From assembly GCF_007673235.1 (NCBI RefSeq), contig NZ_VDZH01000007.1, positions 78,904-142,903 of the forward strand: 64,000 nucleotides of DNA. The letters are read 5' to 3'. How positions within the stretch are numbered: position 1 is the stretch's first letter; each line of letters begins with the position of its first letter. Shown here one piece after another: positions 45,101 through 53,068 of this stretch. Below the pieces are notes generated by a model. It did not search any database and was not told where the DNA came from. It saw nothing but the letters and a program-made list of their open reading frames with translations. Both the position numbers and the translations under genes were made by a program. This DNA comes from Curtobacterium pusillum. GTDB taxonomy: Bacteria; Actinomycetota; Actinomycetes; Actinomycetales; Microbacteriaceae.

Positions 45101-46207
45101 TTGGCCGAGCAGCGCACCGCACCTCCCACGGTCTACGACGTGGCCTCTGCCGCCGGCGTCTCGATCGCCACGGTCTCGCGCGTGCTGCGCACGCCCGACG
45201 CGGTCCGCGAGGGTACCCGCGACCGGGTGCAGGCGGCGATCCGGACCCTCGGCTACGTGCCCTCCGGCAACGCCCGGGCCCTCGCGGGCAAGCGGACCGG
45301 CGTGGTCGGACTCCTGCTGCCCGGGTTCGACGTGGTGCCGGACGAGCGACCCGACCTCGTGACCGACGGTGGCGTCCGCGTGGTCGACGACCGACGGCAC
45401 GTCACGCAGCCCTTCTCGTCCAACCTGTACTTCGACGAGGTCCTGCGCGGCGCCGAGACCGAGGCGTGGCAGCGCGGGCTGGCGCTCATGGTGGCGGCGG
45501 GGCGTGGCTCCTCCCGGGACGTCATCGTCAACGACGTCGCCGGACGCGTGGACGGCCTCGCGGTGCTGGCGCAGACGGTGCCGGACGACCTGCTCGAGCA
45601 CGTCGCCCGACGGATCCCGGTCGTGGTGCTCGCCGACGACCGGCGCTCGCACGGCTTCGACTCCGTGAGCGTGGACAACGCCGCGGGGATGCGGACGCTC
45701 GGCTCGCACGTCATCGGTCGGCTCGGCATCCGGTCGTCGCTCGTGTACCTGGCGGGACCGATCGACTCCCCGGACGACATCGAGCGCTCGGCGGGCTTCC
45801 GGCAGGCGCTCGACGACCACGGGGTCCCGGCCTCGGCTGTCCGGGTCGTGCACGGCGACTTCGGGCGGGTGCGCGCGCGAGAGCTCGCGGCGCAGCTGCT
45901 CGACGGGGACGCGGCCCCGCGGGCGATCATCTGCTCGAACGACCAGTCGGCGCTCGGTGTGCTCGACGCGGCGGTCGCGCGGGGTGTGCGGGTGCCGGAG
46001 GACCTCGTCGTCACCGGGTTCGACGGCATCGACGCGGGGCGGTTCTCGGTGCCCAGGCTGACCACCGTGCACCAGCCGATGGGGGAGCTCGGGCGGGCCG
46101 CCGTCCGGGCGATCGTCGACCGGCTCGAGCGACGTGAGGGGCCACCGCGCGCGATGCGTCTGCCCGTCGAGGTGCTGCTGCGCGAGAGCTGCCCGCCGGC
46201 GCTGTAG
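45101..46207 (+). CDS. LacI-family regulator of the glucoside operon
   Basis: The 368-aa protein has the LacI HTH VYDVASAAGVSIATVSRVLRT (residues about 10-30) and an effector domain ending VVTGFDGIDAGRFSVPRLTTVHQPMGELGRAA. The first strand is followed by an unusual insertion of about 25 residues (VVPDERPDLVTDGGVRVVDDRRHV) not normal in the family. It starts with TTG after a GGGAGG site. A GCGC-centred operator overlaps the promoter of the operon 0.5 kb downstream, its likely target. Confidence 0.9.
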   Translation: MAEQRTAPPTVYDVASAAGVSIATVSRVLRTPDAVREGTRDRVQAAIRTLGYVPSGNARALAGKRTGVVGLLLPGFDVVPDERPDLVTDGGVRVVDDRRHVTQPFSSNLYFDEVLRGAETEAWQRGLALMVAAGRGSSRDVIVNDVAGRVDGLAVLAQTVPDDLLEHVARRIPVVVLADDRRSHGFDSVSVDNAAGMRTLGSHVIGRLGIRSSLVYLAGPIDSPDDIERSAGFRQALDDHGVPASAVRVVHGDFGRVRARELAAQLLDGDAAPRAIICSNDQSALGVLDAAVARGVRVPEDLVVTGFDGIDAGRFSVPRLTTVHQPMGELGRAAVRAIVDRLERREGPPRAMRLPVEVLLRESCPPAL

Positions 46208-46246
46208 GGGTGCGGGGCGGTCGCACGACATGCCGTCCGCGTGTCA

Positions 46247-46496
46247 CCGAGAGGGCACAAGACGTCGCGCTCGTTGCGCGGCGGCGGCACTTTCCGCCCG
46301 CTCGGCGGATCTGAGCGGCACGTCGTGCCCCCTCGCCGACCGGGTGCGACCCGGCGCGACTCGCACGGTGCACCCCGCGCCGAGAGAGCACAAAACGTCG
46401 CGCTCGGCGTCTGCGGGCAGCACTTCCTGCCCTCTCGGCGGACGTGAGCGGCGCGTCGCGCCCCCTCGAGGGCCGGGTGCGACACTCGCACGGTGC
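46247..46496. repeat. two tandem copies of a 120-bp palindromic unit
   Basis: Copy one (46247-46371) and copy two (46380-46496) share CCGAGAG, CACAA, ACGTCGCGCTCG, CTCGGCGGA, TGAGCGGC, GTCG, GCCCCCTCG, CCGGGTGCGAC and CTCGCACGGTGC in order. Each has ends GAGGGCAC/GTGCCCCCTC that can pair. They fill the gap behind the lacI gene. Confidence 0.7.
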
Positions 46497-46520
46497 GAGG
46501 TCGCGCCGCCCCCGCCGCGC

Positions 46521-46589
46521 CAGTGTGCGAGGTTCCGCGCACTGTGCGGCGGTCGGACCCTCGCACGCAGGACGGAACCTCGCACACTG
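46521..46589. repeat. inverted repeat with 17-bp perfect arms
   Basis: CAGTGTGCGAGGTTCCG (46521-46537) and its exact complement (46573-46589) flank a 35-nt centre. A GC-rich tandem run based on GCGCGCACCGCCCC follows to about 46660. No gene is present in this part of the 535-nt gap. Confidence 0.7.
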
Positions 46590-46676
46590 CGATCCCGCAC
46601 CGCGCGCACCGCCCCGCGCGCACCGCCCCGCGCAACCCCGCACCGCGCGCACCGCCCCGGTTCACAAACCACTCGG

Positions 46677-46705
46677 TTGCGCAACGCGATGTAAGCGCAT
46701 ACATT
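46677..46705 (+). promoter_or_regulatory. promoter with overlapping LacI-type operator
   Basis: A -35 TTGCGC (46677-46682) is followed after 17 nt by TACATT (46700-46705). The symmetric ATGTAAGCGCATACAT (46689-46704) with a GCGC centre, typical of LacI proteins, covers the spacer and -10. The mRNA leader of about 30 nt holds GGAGG (46727-46731). Confidence 0.68.
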
Positions 46706-46742
46706 GTCCCAGTACCCACTCGACACGGAGGTCGACCGAGCA

Positions 46743-48485
46743 ATGACGCTTCCCCCACAGCGCACGCGCGGGCAACACGAGCCGCGCACCCCGGGCACCC
46801 GCCGGGGATGGCGTGGCCGTCTCATCGCGGCCATCGCCGGCATCGCGGTCGTGGCCCTCGCGGCCACCGGCTGCAGCATCCAGGTCCGGTCCCAACCGGA
46901 CCCGAGCATCGGCAAGGACACGATGCTCATCAACGCGGACCACGGCAACCCGCTGTTCGACCGCAACTTCAACCCGTACATCGCGAACGCCCGCACGGCG
47001 TCGAAGTGGATGTACGAGCCCCTCATCGAGGTGAACCCCCTCGACGGCAAGCGGAACCCGTGGCTCGCGAGCTCGTGGTCGCAGCCGGACGCGAAGACGA
47101 TCGACATGACGATCCGCAGCGGCGTCGAGTGGTCGAACGGCGACCCGTTCACCGCGAAGGACGTCGTCTTCACGTTCGACCTGCTCAAGAAGTTCCCCGC
47201 GATGGACATCAAGGGCGCGTGGCAGCACATCGACACGATCGAGCGGAAGGGCGACCACGTCGTCTTCCACCTCAAGTCGGAGGACGTCCCGAGCCTGACG
47301 ATCATCGGCCAGACGTACATCCTCGGCGAGAACCACTGGGGGAAGGTCAAGGATCCCACCACCTGGCGTGACCCGAACCCGGTCGGCACCGGCCCGTTCG
47401 TGCTCGGCAACTACACCGACCAGCAGTACTCGATGGACAAGAACCCGAAGTACTGGCAGGCCGACAAGATCGCCATCAAGCACCTGATCCTGCCGGCGAC
47501 GAACACGCAGCTCGACACCGTCACGCGCGGCTACGACTGGGCGTACTCGTTCATCTCCGACGTGAAGGGCACCTGGGGCGCCGCCTCGAAGACGAACACG
47601 TACTGGTTCCCGCCGGGCGGTGTGATCGGTCTGATCCCGAACCTCACGAAGGCGCCGTACAACGACGTCAACGTCCGCCGGGGCATCTCCCTCGCGCTCG
47701 ACCGTGACGGCATCGCCGAGACCGCGACCGAGGGCAACCTCAAGGCCGCGGCGCAGACCGGGCTGATCCTGCCGAACCAGGAGCAGTACGTCAACGACGA
47801 CATCCCGAACAAGGGTGTCGTCACGCAGGACACGAAGGCGGCGGTCGCCAGCTTCGAGAAGTCCGGCTACACGGTCCAGGACGGCAAGATCGTCAAGGAC
47901 GGCAAGCAGCTCGAGATCAACATCATGACCGCGAACGGCTACTCCGACTGGCTCCGCGCCGCGCAGGAGGTCCGCCGCAACCTGACCGCCATCGGCATCA
48001 AGGTGACGATCCAGGCACCGCAGCCCGCCGGGTACCAGCAGAACATCAACAACGGCACGTTCGACATGGCGATGGGCGGCATGGGCAACGGCGACGTCTA
48101 CCAGGCGTTCAACTCCCTGCTCAGCACCGACTTCTACCAGCCGGTCGGCAAGTCGACCGTGAACAACTACGAGCGGTACAAGAACGCCGACACGCAGAAG
48201 CTCCTCGACGAGTACAAGGCGACGACGGACACGGCGAAGCAGCAGGAGATCCTCGACCAGCTGCAGGAGGTCGTCTACAACGACCTGCCCGTGATCGGCA
48301 TGTACTACGGCGGGCTCTGGGGCCTGTTCAACACCGGCAAGTTCGTCGGGTGGCCGAGCGCGAAGGACCCCTACATGGCGCCGCAGAACTACGACTCGGC
48401 CCCGTTGCTCATCTTCTCCAAGCTGCGACTGCGTGACAGCGCCGCCGGGCAGAAGATCCTGAAGGAACAGGACGAAGCCAAGTGA
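46743..48485 (+). CDS. family 5 solute-binding lipoprotein of the glucoside operon
   Basis: The 580-aa protein has a long positively charged N-terminus, a membrane segment (RLIAAIAGIAVVALAATGC) and lipidated Cys, then the DppA/OppA fold: WMYEPLIEVNPLDG, GVEWSNGDPFTAKDVVFTFDLL and DVNVRRGISLALDRDGIAE. Family 5 proteins bind peptides but also cello- and mannooligosaccharides. Linked GH1 and hydrolase genes suggest a beta-glucoside here. An upstream TTG at 46704 lies in the promoter and is rejected. Confidence 0.92.
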   Translation: MTLPPQRTRGQHEPRTPGTRRGWRGRLIAAIAGIAVVALAATGCSIQVRSQPDPSIGKDTMLINADHGNPLFDRNFNPYIANARTASKWMYEPLIEVNPLDGKRNPWLASSWSQPDAKTIDMTIRSGVEWSNGDPFTAKDVVFTFDLLKKFPAMDIKGAWQHIDTIERKGDHVVFHLKSEDVPSLTIIGQTYILGENHWGKVKDPTTWRDPNPVGTGPFVLGNYTDQQYSMDKNPKYWQADKIAIKHLILPATNTQLDTVTRGYDWAYSFISDVKGTWGAASKTNTYWFPPGGVIGLIPNLTKAPYNDVNVRRGISLALDRDGIAETATEGNLKAAAQTGLILPNQEQYVNDDIPNKGVVTQDTKAAVASFEKSGYTVQDGKIVKDGKQLEINIMTANGYSDWLRAAQEVRRNLTAIGIKVTIQAPQPAGYQQNINNGTFDMAMGGMGNGDVYQAFNSLLSTDFYQPVGKSTVNNYERYKNADTQKLLDEYKATTDTAKQQEILDQLQEVVYNDLPVIGMYYGGLWGLFNTGKFVGWPSAKDPYMAPQNYDSAPLLIFSKLRLRDSAAGQKILKEQDEAK

Positions 48486-49462
48486 AGTACATCCTCCAGA
48501 AACTCGTCCTCTTCGTCCTGACCCTCTGGGCCGCGGTCACGCTGAACTTCGTGCTCCCGCGACTCATGCCGGGCAGCCCGACCGACGCCGCCCTGGCGAA
48601 GCTCAGCCAGAACGGCCCGGTCACCAACGCCACCAAGAAGGCCATCGAGGCGCAGCTCGGCGTCCCGACCGGCAACCTCTGGGACCAGTACGTCAGCTAC
48701 CTGCACCAGGTCGTCACGCTCGACTTCGGCACGAGCTACACGTTCTACCCGCAGCCGGTCGGTGACCTCGTCGCCCGAGCGCTGCCGTACACGCTGATCC
48801 TGGTCGGCGTCGTGACGATCCTCGCCTTCGTGCTCGGCACCCTGATCGGTGTCGGCGCGGCCTGGAAGCGCGGCACCTGGCTGGACTCGCTCCCGACGCT
48901 GTCGGGCTCGTTCATGTCGACGTTCCCGTACTTCTGGACGGCGCTCCTCCTGCTGTTCTTCCTCGGCTACGTGGCCCACTGGTTCCCGACGACGGGCGCC
49001 TACTCGGCGACGACGACCCCTGGCCTGAGCGGCGCGTTCATCGGGGACGCCCTGCAGCACGCGGTGCTGCCGGCGGTCACGATCCTCGTGACGAGCCTCG
49101 GTGGCTGGATCATCGGCATGCGCAACGCGATGATCAACACCCTCGGTGACGACTACGTGACCTTCGCCGAGGCGAACGGCCTCCGCGGCCGCACCGTGGC
49201 GATCCGGTACGCGGCACGCAACGCGATCCTGCCGAACCTGACCGGTTTCGGTCTGGCACTCGGTGGCGTGGTCGGCGGTTCGGTCCTGGTCGAGCAGGTG
49301 TTCGGCTACCCGGGCATCGGCTACCTGCTGTTCAACGCCGTGATCGGGCAGGACTACCCGCTCATGCAGGCCCTCTTCCTGATGATCACCGTGTCGGTGC
49401 TCATCGCCAACTTCATCGTGGACGTCCTCTACGGCGTCCTGGACCCGAGGACGCGCCGATGA
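48482..49462 (+). CDS. DppB-type ABC transporter permease
   Basis: The 326-aa protein has six helices, the N-terminal FVLTLWAAVTLNFVLPRLMPGSP typical of DppB/OppB, and the EAA loop FAEANGLRGRTVAIRYAARNAILP. GTG start overlapping the binding-protein stop (GTGA). Confidence 0.94.
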   Translation: MKYILQKLVLFVLTLWAAVTLNFVLPRLMPGSPTDAALAKLSQNGPVTNATKKAIEAQLGVPTGNLWDQYVSYLHQVVTLDFGTSYTFYPQPVGDLVARALPYTLILVGVVTILAFVLGTLIGVGAAWKRGTWLDSLPTLSGSFMSTFPYFWTALLLLFFLGYVAHWFPTTGAYSATTTPGLSGAFIGDALQHAVLPAVTILVTSLGGWIIGMRNAMINTLGDDYVTFAEANGLRGRTVAIRYAARNAILPNLTGFGLALGGVVGGSVLVEQVFGYPGIGYLLFNAVIGQDYPLMQALFLMITVSVLIANFIVDVLYGVLDPRTRR

Positions 49463-50400
49463 CGAACAACGCGACCGTCGCAGTACGGACCCAAGACAAG
49501 AACGAACAGCAGGCCCCGAGCAAGCTCAAATCAGCAGCAAGACAGTTCGGCGTCGTCTGGAGCAACACCAAGGCCCGGATCGGCATCATCATCCTCGCTG
49601 TCTTCGTCGTCGTGGCGATCGCAGCCCCGCTCCTCGCCCCGTACGGTGCCAGCCAGAACGGCTTCGCCCGGAGCGCGGACGCCAGCTGGGCGCACTGGAT
49701 GGGCACGACCGCGGCCGGCGAGGACGTCCTGTCCCAGATCATCTACGGCGCCCGGATCTCCGTGCTCGTCGGTGCCGTCGCGGGCCTGCTGTCCACGCTC
49801 GTCGCCGTCGCGATCGGCCTCAGCTGGGGCTACGTCCGCGGCTGGATCGCCGAGGTCATCGGGTTCATCGTGAACCTCTTCCTCGTCATCCCGGGTCTGC
49901 CCCTCATGATCGTCATCGCGGCGTACCTGCAGAACGGCGGCATCGCGGTGATCATCGCGGTCATCGTCGTGACCGGCTGGGCGTGGGGCGCTCGCGTCCT
50001 GCGCAGCCAGACACAGTCCCTCCGCGGCCGTGACTTCGTGACCGCCGCGCAGTTCTCCGGCGAGGGCGCGACCCGCATCGTGTTCCGCGAGATCCTGCCG
50101 AACATGACGAGCCTCATCGTCGGCTCGTTCTTCGGTGCGGCCACGAGCGCGATCCTCGCCGAGGCGGGCCTCGAGTTCCTCGGGCTCGGCGACTCGTCGA
50201 TCGTCAGCTGGGGCACGATCCTCTACTGGGCGCAGAACTCCAACGCGCTGCTCACCGGTCAGTGGATCCTGCTGTTCGCACCGGGTCTCTGCATCGCACT
50301 CCTCGCGATGAGCCTGACCCTGATCAACTTCGGCGTCGACGCCGTGTCCAACCCGCGGCTGCGCGAGGGCGCGCGCCGGAAGAAGGAGAAGACCGCATGA
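49459..50400 (+). CDS. DppC-type ABC transporter permease
   Basis: The 313-aa protein has the DppC layout: a cytosolic N-tail, GIIILAVFVVVAIAAPLLAPYG, HWMGTTAAGEDVLSQIIYGARIS and the EAA loop AAQFSGEGATRIVFREILPNM. ATGA overlaps at both ends. Confidence 0.94.
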   Translation: MTNNATVAVRTQDKNEQQAPSKLKSAARQFGVVWSNTKARIGIIILAVFVVVAIAAPLLAPYGASQNGFARSADASWAHWMGTTAAGEDVLSQIIYGARISVLVGAVAGLLSTLVAVAIGLSWGYVRGWIAEVIGFIVNLFLVIPGLPLMIVIAAYLQNGGIAVIIAVIVVTGWAWGARVLRSQTQSLRGRDFVTAAQFSGEGATRIVFREILPNMTSLIVGSFFGAATSAILAEAGLEFLGLGDSSIVSWGTILYWAQNSNALLTGQWILLFAPGLCIALLAMSLTLINFGVDAVSNPRLREGARRKKEKTA

Positions 50401-52193
50401 GCGGGTCGCGTGCACCGCAACCAGCAGACGGCCTGGAGGCGCGGGACGGCGCCGCCACGCGCCTCCAGTCCGACTCCACGAGCGCCACGCAGGACATCCT
50501 GCTCGACGTCCGCGACCTGTCGGTCGTCTACGAATCGGCCGGCCAGACGGCCGTCCAGGCCGTCGACCACGTCTCGTTCCAGCTGAAGAAGGGCGAGTTC
50601 GTCGGCCTGGTCGGCGAATCAGGCTCGGGCAAGTCGACCCTCGGATACGCGCTGACCCGGCTGCAGAAGCCGCCGGCGCGCACGAACGGCGGGAACATCT
50701 TCTTCGGCGGGCACGACATCCGTGACCTCGGCGACGAGGAGCTCCGGCAGCAGCGCCAGGGCGGCTTCGCCATGGTCCTGCAGTCCGGCATGAACGCGCT
50801 CAACCCGGTGCGGACCATCCGGAACCACTTCGTGGACGTCTTCAAGGCGCACGGCCACGTGCCGCGCGAGCGCTGGGACGCCCGGATGAAGGAGCTCATC
50901 GAGAAGGTGAAGCTCCCGACGGCGATGCTCGCCCGCTACCCGGGGGAGCTCTCCGGCGGTATGCGGCAGCGCGTGTCGATCGCCCTGGCGCTCTCGCTCG
51001 AGCCCCGCCTGATGGTGTTCGACGAGCCGACCACGGCGCTCGACGTCCTCGTGCAGCACGCGGTGATGGACACCATCATCGAGCTGCAGCAGTCCGAGGG
51101 CTTCACGGCCGTCCTGATCAGCCACGACCTCGGCATCGTCCTCGAGGCCACCGAGCGCGTGCTCGTCATGCACGAGGGGCGCATCGTCGAGGACGGCGGC
51201 TCGAAGGACATCCTGCGCGACCCGCAGGACGAGTACACGAAGATGCTGCTGTCGCACTACGCCGACCCGCGCGCCGAGGTGGTCTCGCTCCCCGGCTTCC
51301 CCGACCGGTCGCTCCGTGACCCGGCAGCCACCCGCCAGGAGACCACGTCGTCGTTCAGCACGGTCGGGTCCCGCGAGCGCAGCGCCGCCCGCAACCCGAT
51401 CGTCGTCGACCACATCGTCAAGACGTACCCGGCGCCCCGTCGCGGTGAGCAGCCGGTGCAGGCGGTGCGCGACGTCTCGTTCACCCTCGAGCCCGGGCAG
51501 TCGCTCGCCCTCGTCGGCCAGTCCGGTTCGGGCAAGTCGACCATCGCGAAGCTGCTCACCGGCGTCGAGAAGCCGACCACCGGCACGGTCCGGTTCGGCG
51601 ACAGCGACGTGGCCAAGCTCGGGCGGCGTGGCCTGAAGGACCTCCGCTCCGAGGTGCAGATGGTGTTCCAGGACCCGTACGCGGCGCTCAACCCGCTGCA
51701 CACGGTGGAGTACACGCTGTCCCGGCCCATCGCGAACTACACCGGGCTGAAGGGGCAGGACGCTCGACGCCGCGTGCTCGAGCTGCTCGACACCGTGGGG
51801 CTCACCCCCGTGGAGCAGTTCGCGCAGAAGCTCCCGCACCAGCTGTCCGGCGGCCAGCGGCAGCGCGTCGTCATCGCCCGTGCGTTGGCGTCCGACCCGC
51901 AGGTGATCATCGCCGACGAGCCGGTGTCGATGCTCGACGTGACGCTCCGTGCCGGAGTGCTCGCGCTCCTCGAGGACCTGCGCGAGCAGTGGGGTGTCTC
52001 GCTCCTCTACATCACGCACGACCTGCTCAGCGCACGACTCATCACCGACGACATCATGGTGCTGCACGACGGCGCGGTGGTCGAGCGCGGTCGCACGGCC
52101 GAGGTGCTGCAGAACCCGCAGGACCCCTACACGATCGATCTGCTCGACGCGGTGCCGAACCCGCGCCGCGCGCTCGCGGAGGGTCGCCTGTGA
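50397..52193 (+). CDS. fused double ABC ATPase (DppD-DppF type)
   Basis: The 598-aa protein carries two complete ABC domains. The first has GESGSGKSTLG, LSGGMRQRVSIALAL and MVFDEPTTALD; the second has GQSGSGKSTIA, LSGGQRQRVVIARAL and IIADEPVSML. It powers the preceding permeases. Residues 11-24 (DGLEARDGAATRLQ) are encoded exactly by a full copy of the palindromic element and lie before the first domain, which begins near DILLDVRDLSVVY. ATG overlaps the permease stop; stop overlaps the hydrolase start. Confidence 0.94.
   Translation: MSGSRAPQPADGLEARDGAATRLQSDSTSATQDILLDVRDLSVVYESAGQTAVQAVDHVSFQLKKGEFVGLVGESGSGKSTLGYALTRLQKPPARTNGGNIFFGGHDIRDLGDEELRQQRQGGFAMVLQSGMNALNPVRTIRNHFVDVFKAHGHVPRERWDARMKELIEKVKLPTAMLARYPGELSGGMRQRVSIALALSLEPRLMVFDEPTTALDVLVQHAVMDTIIELQQSEGFTAVLISHDLGIVLEATERVLVMHEGRIVEDGGSKDILRDPQDEYTKMLLSHYADPRAEVVSLPGFPDRSLRDPAATRQETTSSFSTVGSRERSAARNPIVVDHIVKTYPAPRRGEQPVQAVRDVSFTLEPGQSLALVGQSGSGKSTIAKLLTGVEKPTTGTVRFGDSDVAKLGRRGLKDLRSEVQMVFQDPYAALNPLHTVEYTLSRPIANYTGLKGQDARRRVLELLDTVGLTPVEQFAQKLPHQLSGGQRQRVVIARALASDPQVIIADEPVSMLDVTLRAGVLALLEDLREQWGVSLLYITHDLLSARLITDDIMVLHDGAVVERGRTAEVLQNPQDPYTIDLLDAVPNPRRALAEGRL
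50427..50468. repeat. palindromic element translated within an ABC ATPase gene
   Basis: GACGGCCTGGAGGCGCGG at the left and CCACGCGCCTCCAG at the right form the standard element, here wholly inside the reading frame, whose length is a multiple of three. Confidence 0.75.
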
Positions 52194-53056
52194 GCCTCCA
52201 CGCGTTCCCGTCGGTCGCGGCGTTCGGGCACCAGCCGACGCCCGACGACGTCGACGTGGTCGGCATCGACCTGCCCGTCGGCCGACTGACCGCCTACCGG
52301 GTCGTCCCGTTCGGCCCGTCGAAGGGGACGGTGCTCATCGTCCCCGGGTACACCGGTTCGAAGGAGGACTGGCGCACCTTCATGCCGCTCCTGCGCGACG
52401 CCGGCTGGACCGCGGTGGCGATCAGCCGCCGCGGCCAGGCCGACTCGGCAGCGCCGGACGACCGCGGGGCGTACACGCTCGACCAGGAGGCCGCCGACGT
52501 CGTCCGCGTCGCCGCCCTGCTCGACGACGGCGCCCCCGTGCACCTCATCGGGCACTCGCTCGGCGGCGTGATCGTCCGCGCCGCCGCGATCGCCTCGCCG
52601 TCGTCCTTCCGGGACGTCACCCTGTTCTGCTCCGGCCCGCACGGTTGGGCGAACCGCAAGGCCGCCGAGAAGACGATCGTCGCCGAGACCTGCAGCAACC
52701 GGGCGCTCTTCGACGCGCAGAACCCGCTCTGGGCCGGCCGCCCCGACGACGAACTGCCCGACGACCCGCGCTTCGTCCGGGAGCGCTTCGACCACACGAG
52801 CGTGCTCAGCGTGCTCGCCGGTGCCGCGATCCTCGAGGACACCACCGACGACACCGCCGCGCTCGCGAACACCGGGCTCCCGACGCTCGTCGCGCACGGC
52901 ATCTGGGACGGGGCCTGGCCGATCCCGTGGCAGCACGACATGGCGACCCGGCTCGGCGCCGACTACGCCGTCATCCCGGAGAGCTACCACGGCCCGCAGG
53001 TCGAGAACCCGCTCGGCACGCTCGCCGTCTTCGATGCGTTCATGAACGCCCACTGA
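52190..53056 (+). CDS. alpha/beta hydrolase
   Basis: The 288-aa enzyme has the nucleophile elbow GHSLGG (Ser123), an oxyanion stretch VPGYTGSKEDW, and a late His in ESYHGPQ. It may be an esterase or lactonase. It lies between the transporter ATPase (GTGA overlap) and the GH1 glucosidase, so it could remove acyl groups from imported plant glucosides; that is inference. Its TGA stop is in the same reading frame as the next gene, 12 nt upstream of its apparent start. Confidence 0.88.
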   Translation: MSLHAFPSVAAFGHQPTPDDVDVVGIDLPVGRLTAYRVVPFGPSKGTVLIVPGYTGSKEDWRTFMPLLRDAGWTAVAISRRGQADSAAPDDRGAYTLDQEAADVVRVAALLDDGAPVHLIGHSLGGVIVRAAAIASPSSFRDVTLFCSGPHGWANRKAAEKTIVAETCSNRALFDAQNPLWAGRPDDELPDDPRFVRERFDHTSVLSVLAGAAILEDTTDDTAALANTGLPTLVAHGIWDGAWPIPWQHDMATRLGADYAVIPESYHGPQVENPLGTLAVFDAFMNAH

Positions 53057-53068
53057 AAGGACCCCGTC

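Noticed and set aside
46247..46496. Tandem repeats as a CRISPR array
   Set aside because: Only two long imperfect units, no short identical repeats with unique spacers, and no cas genes.
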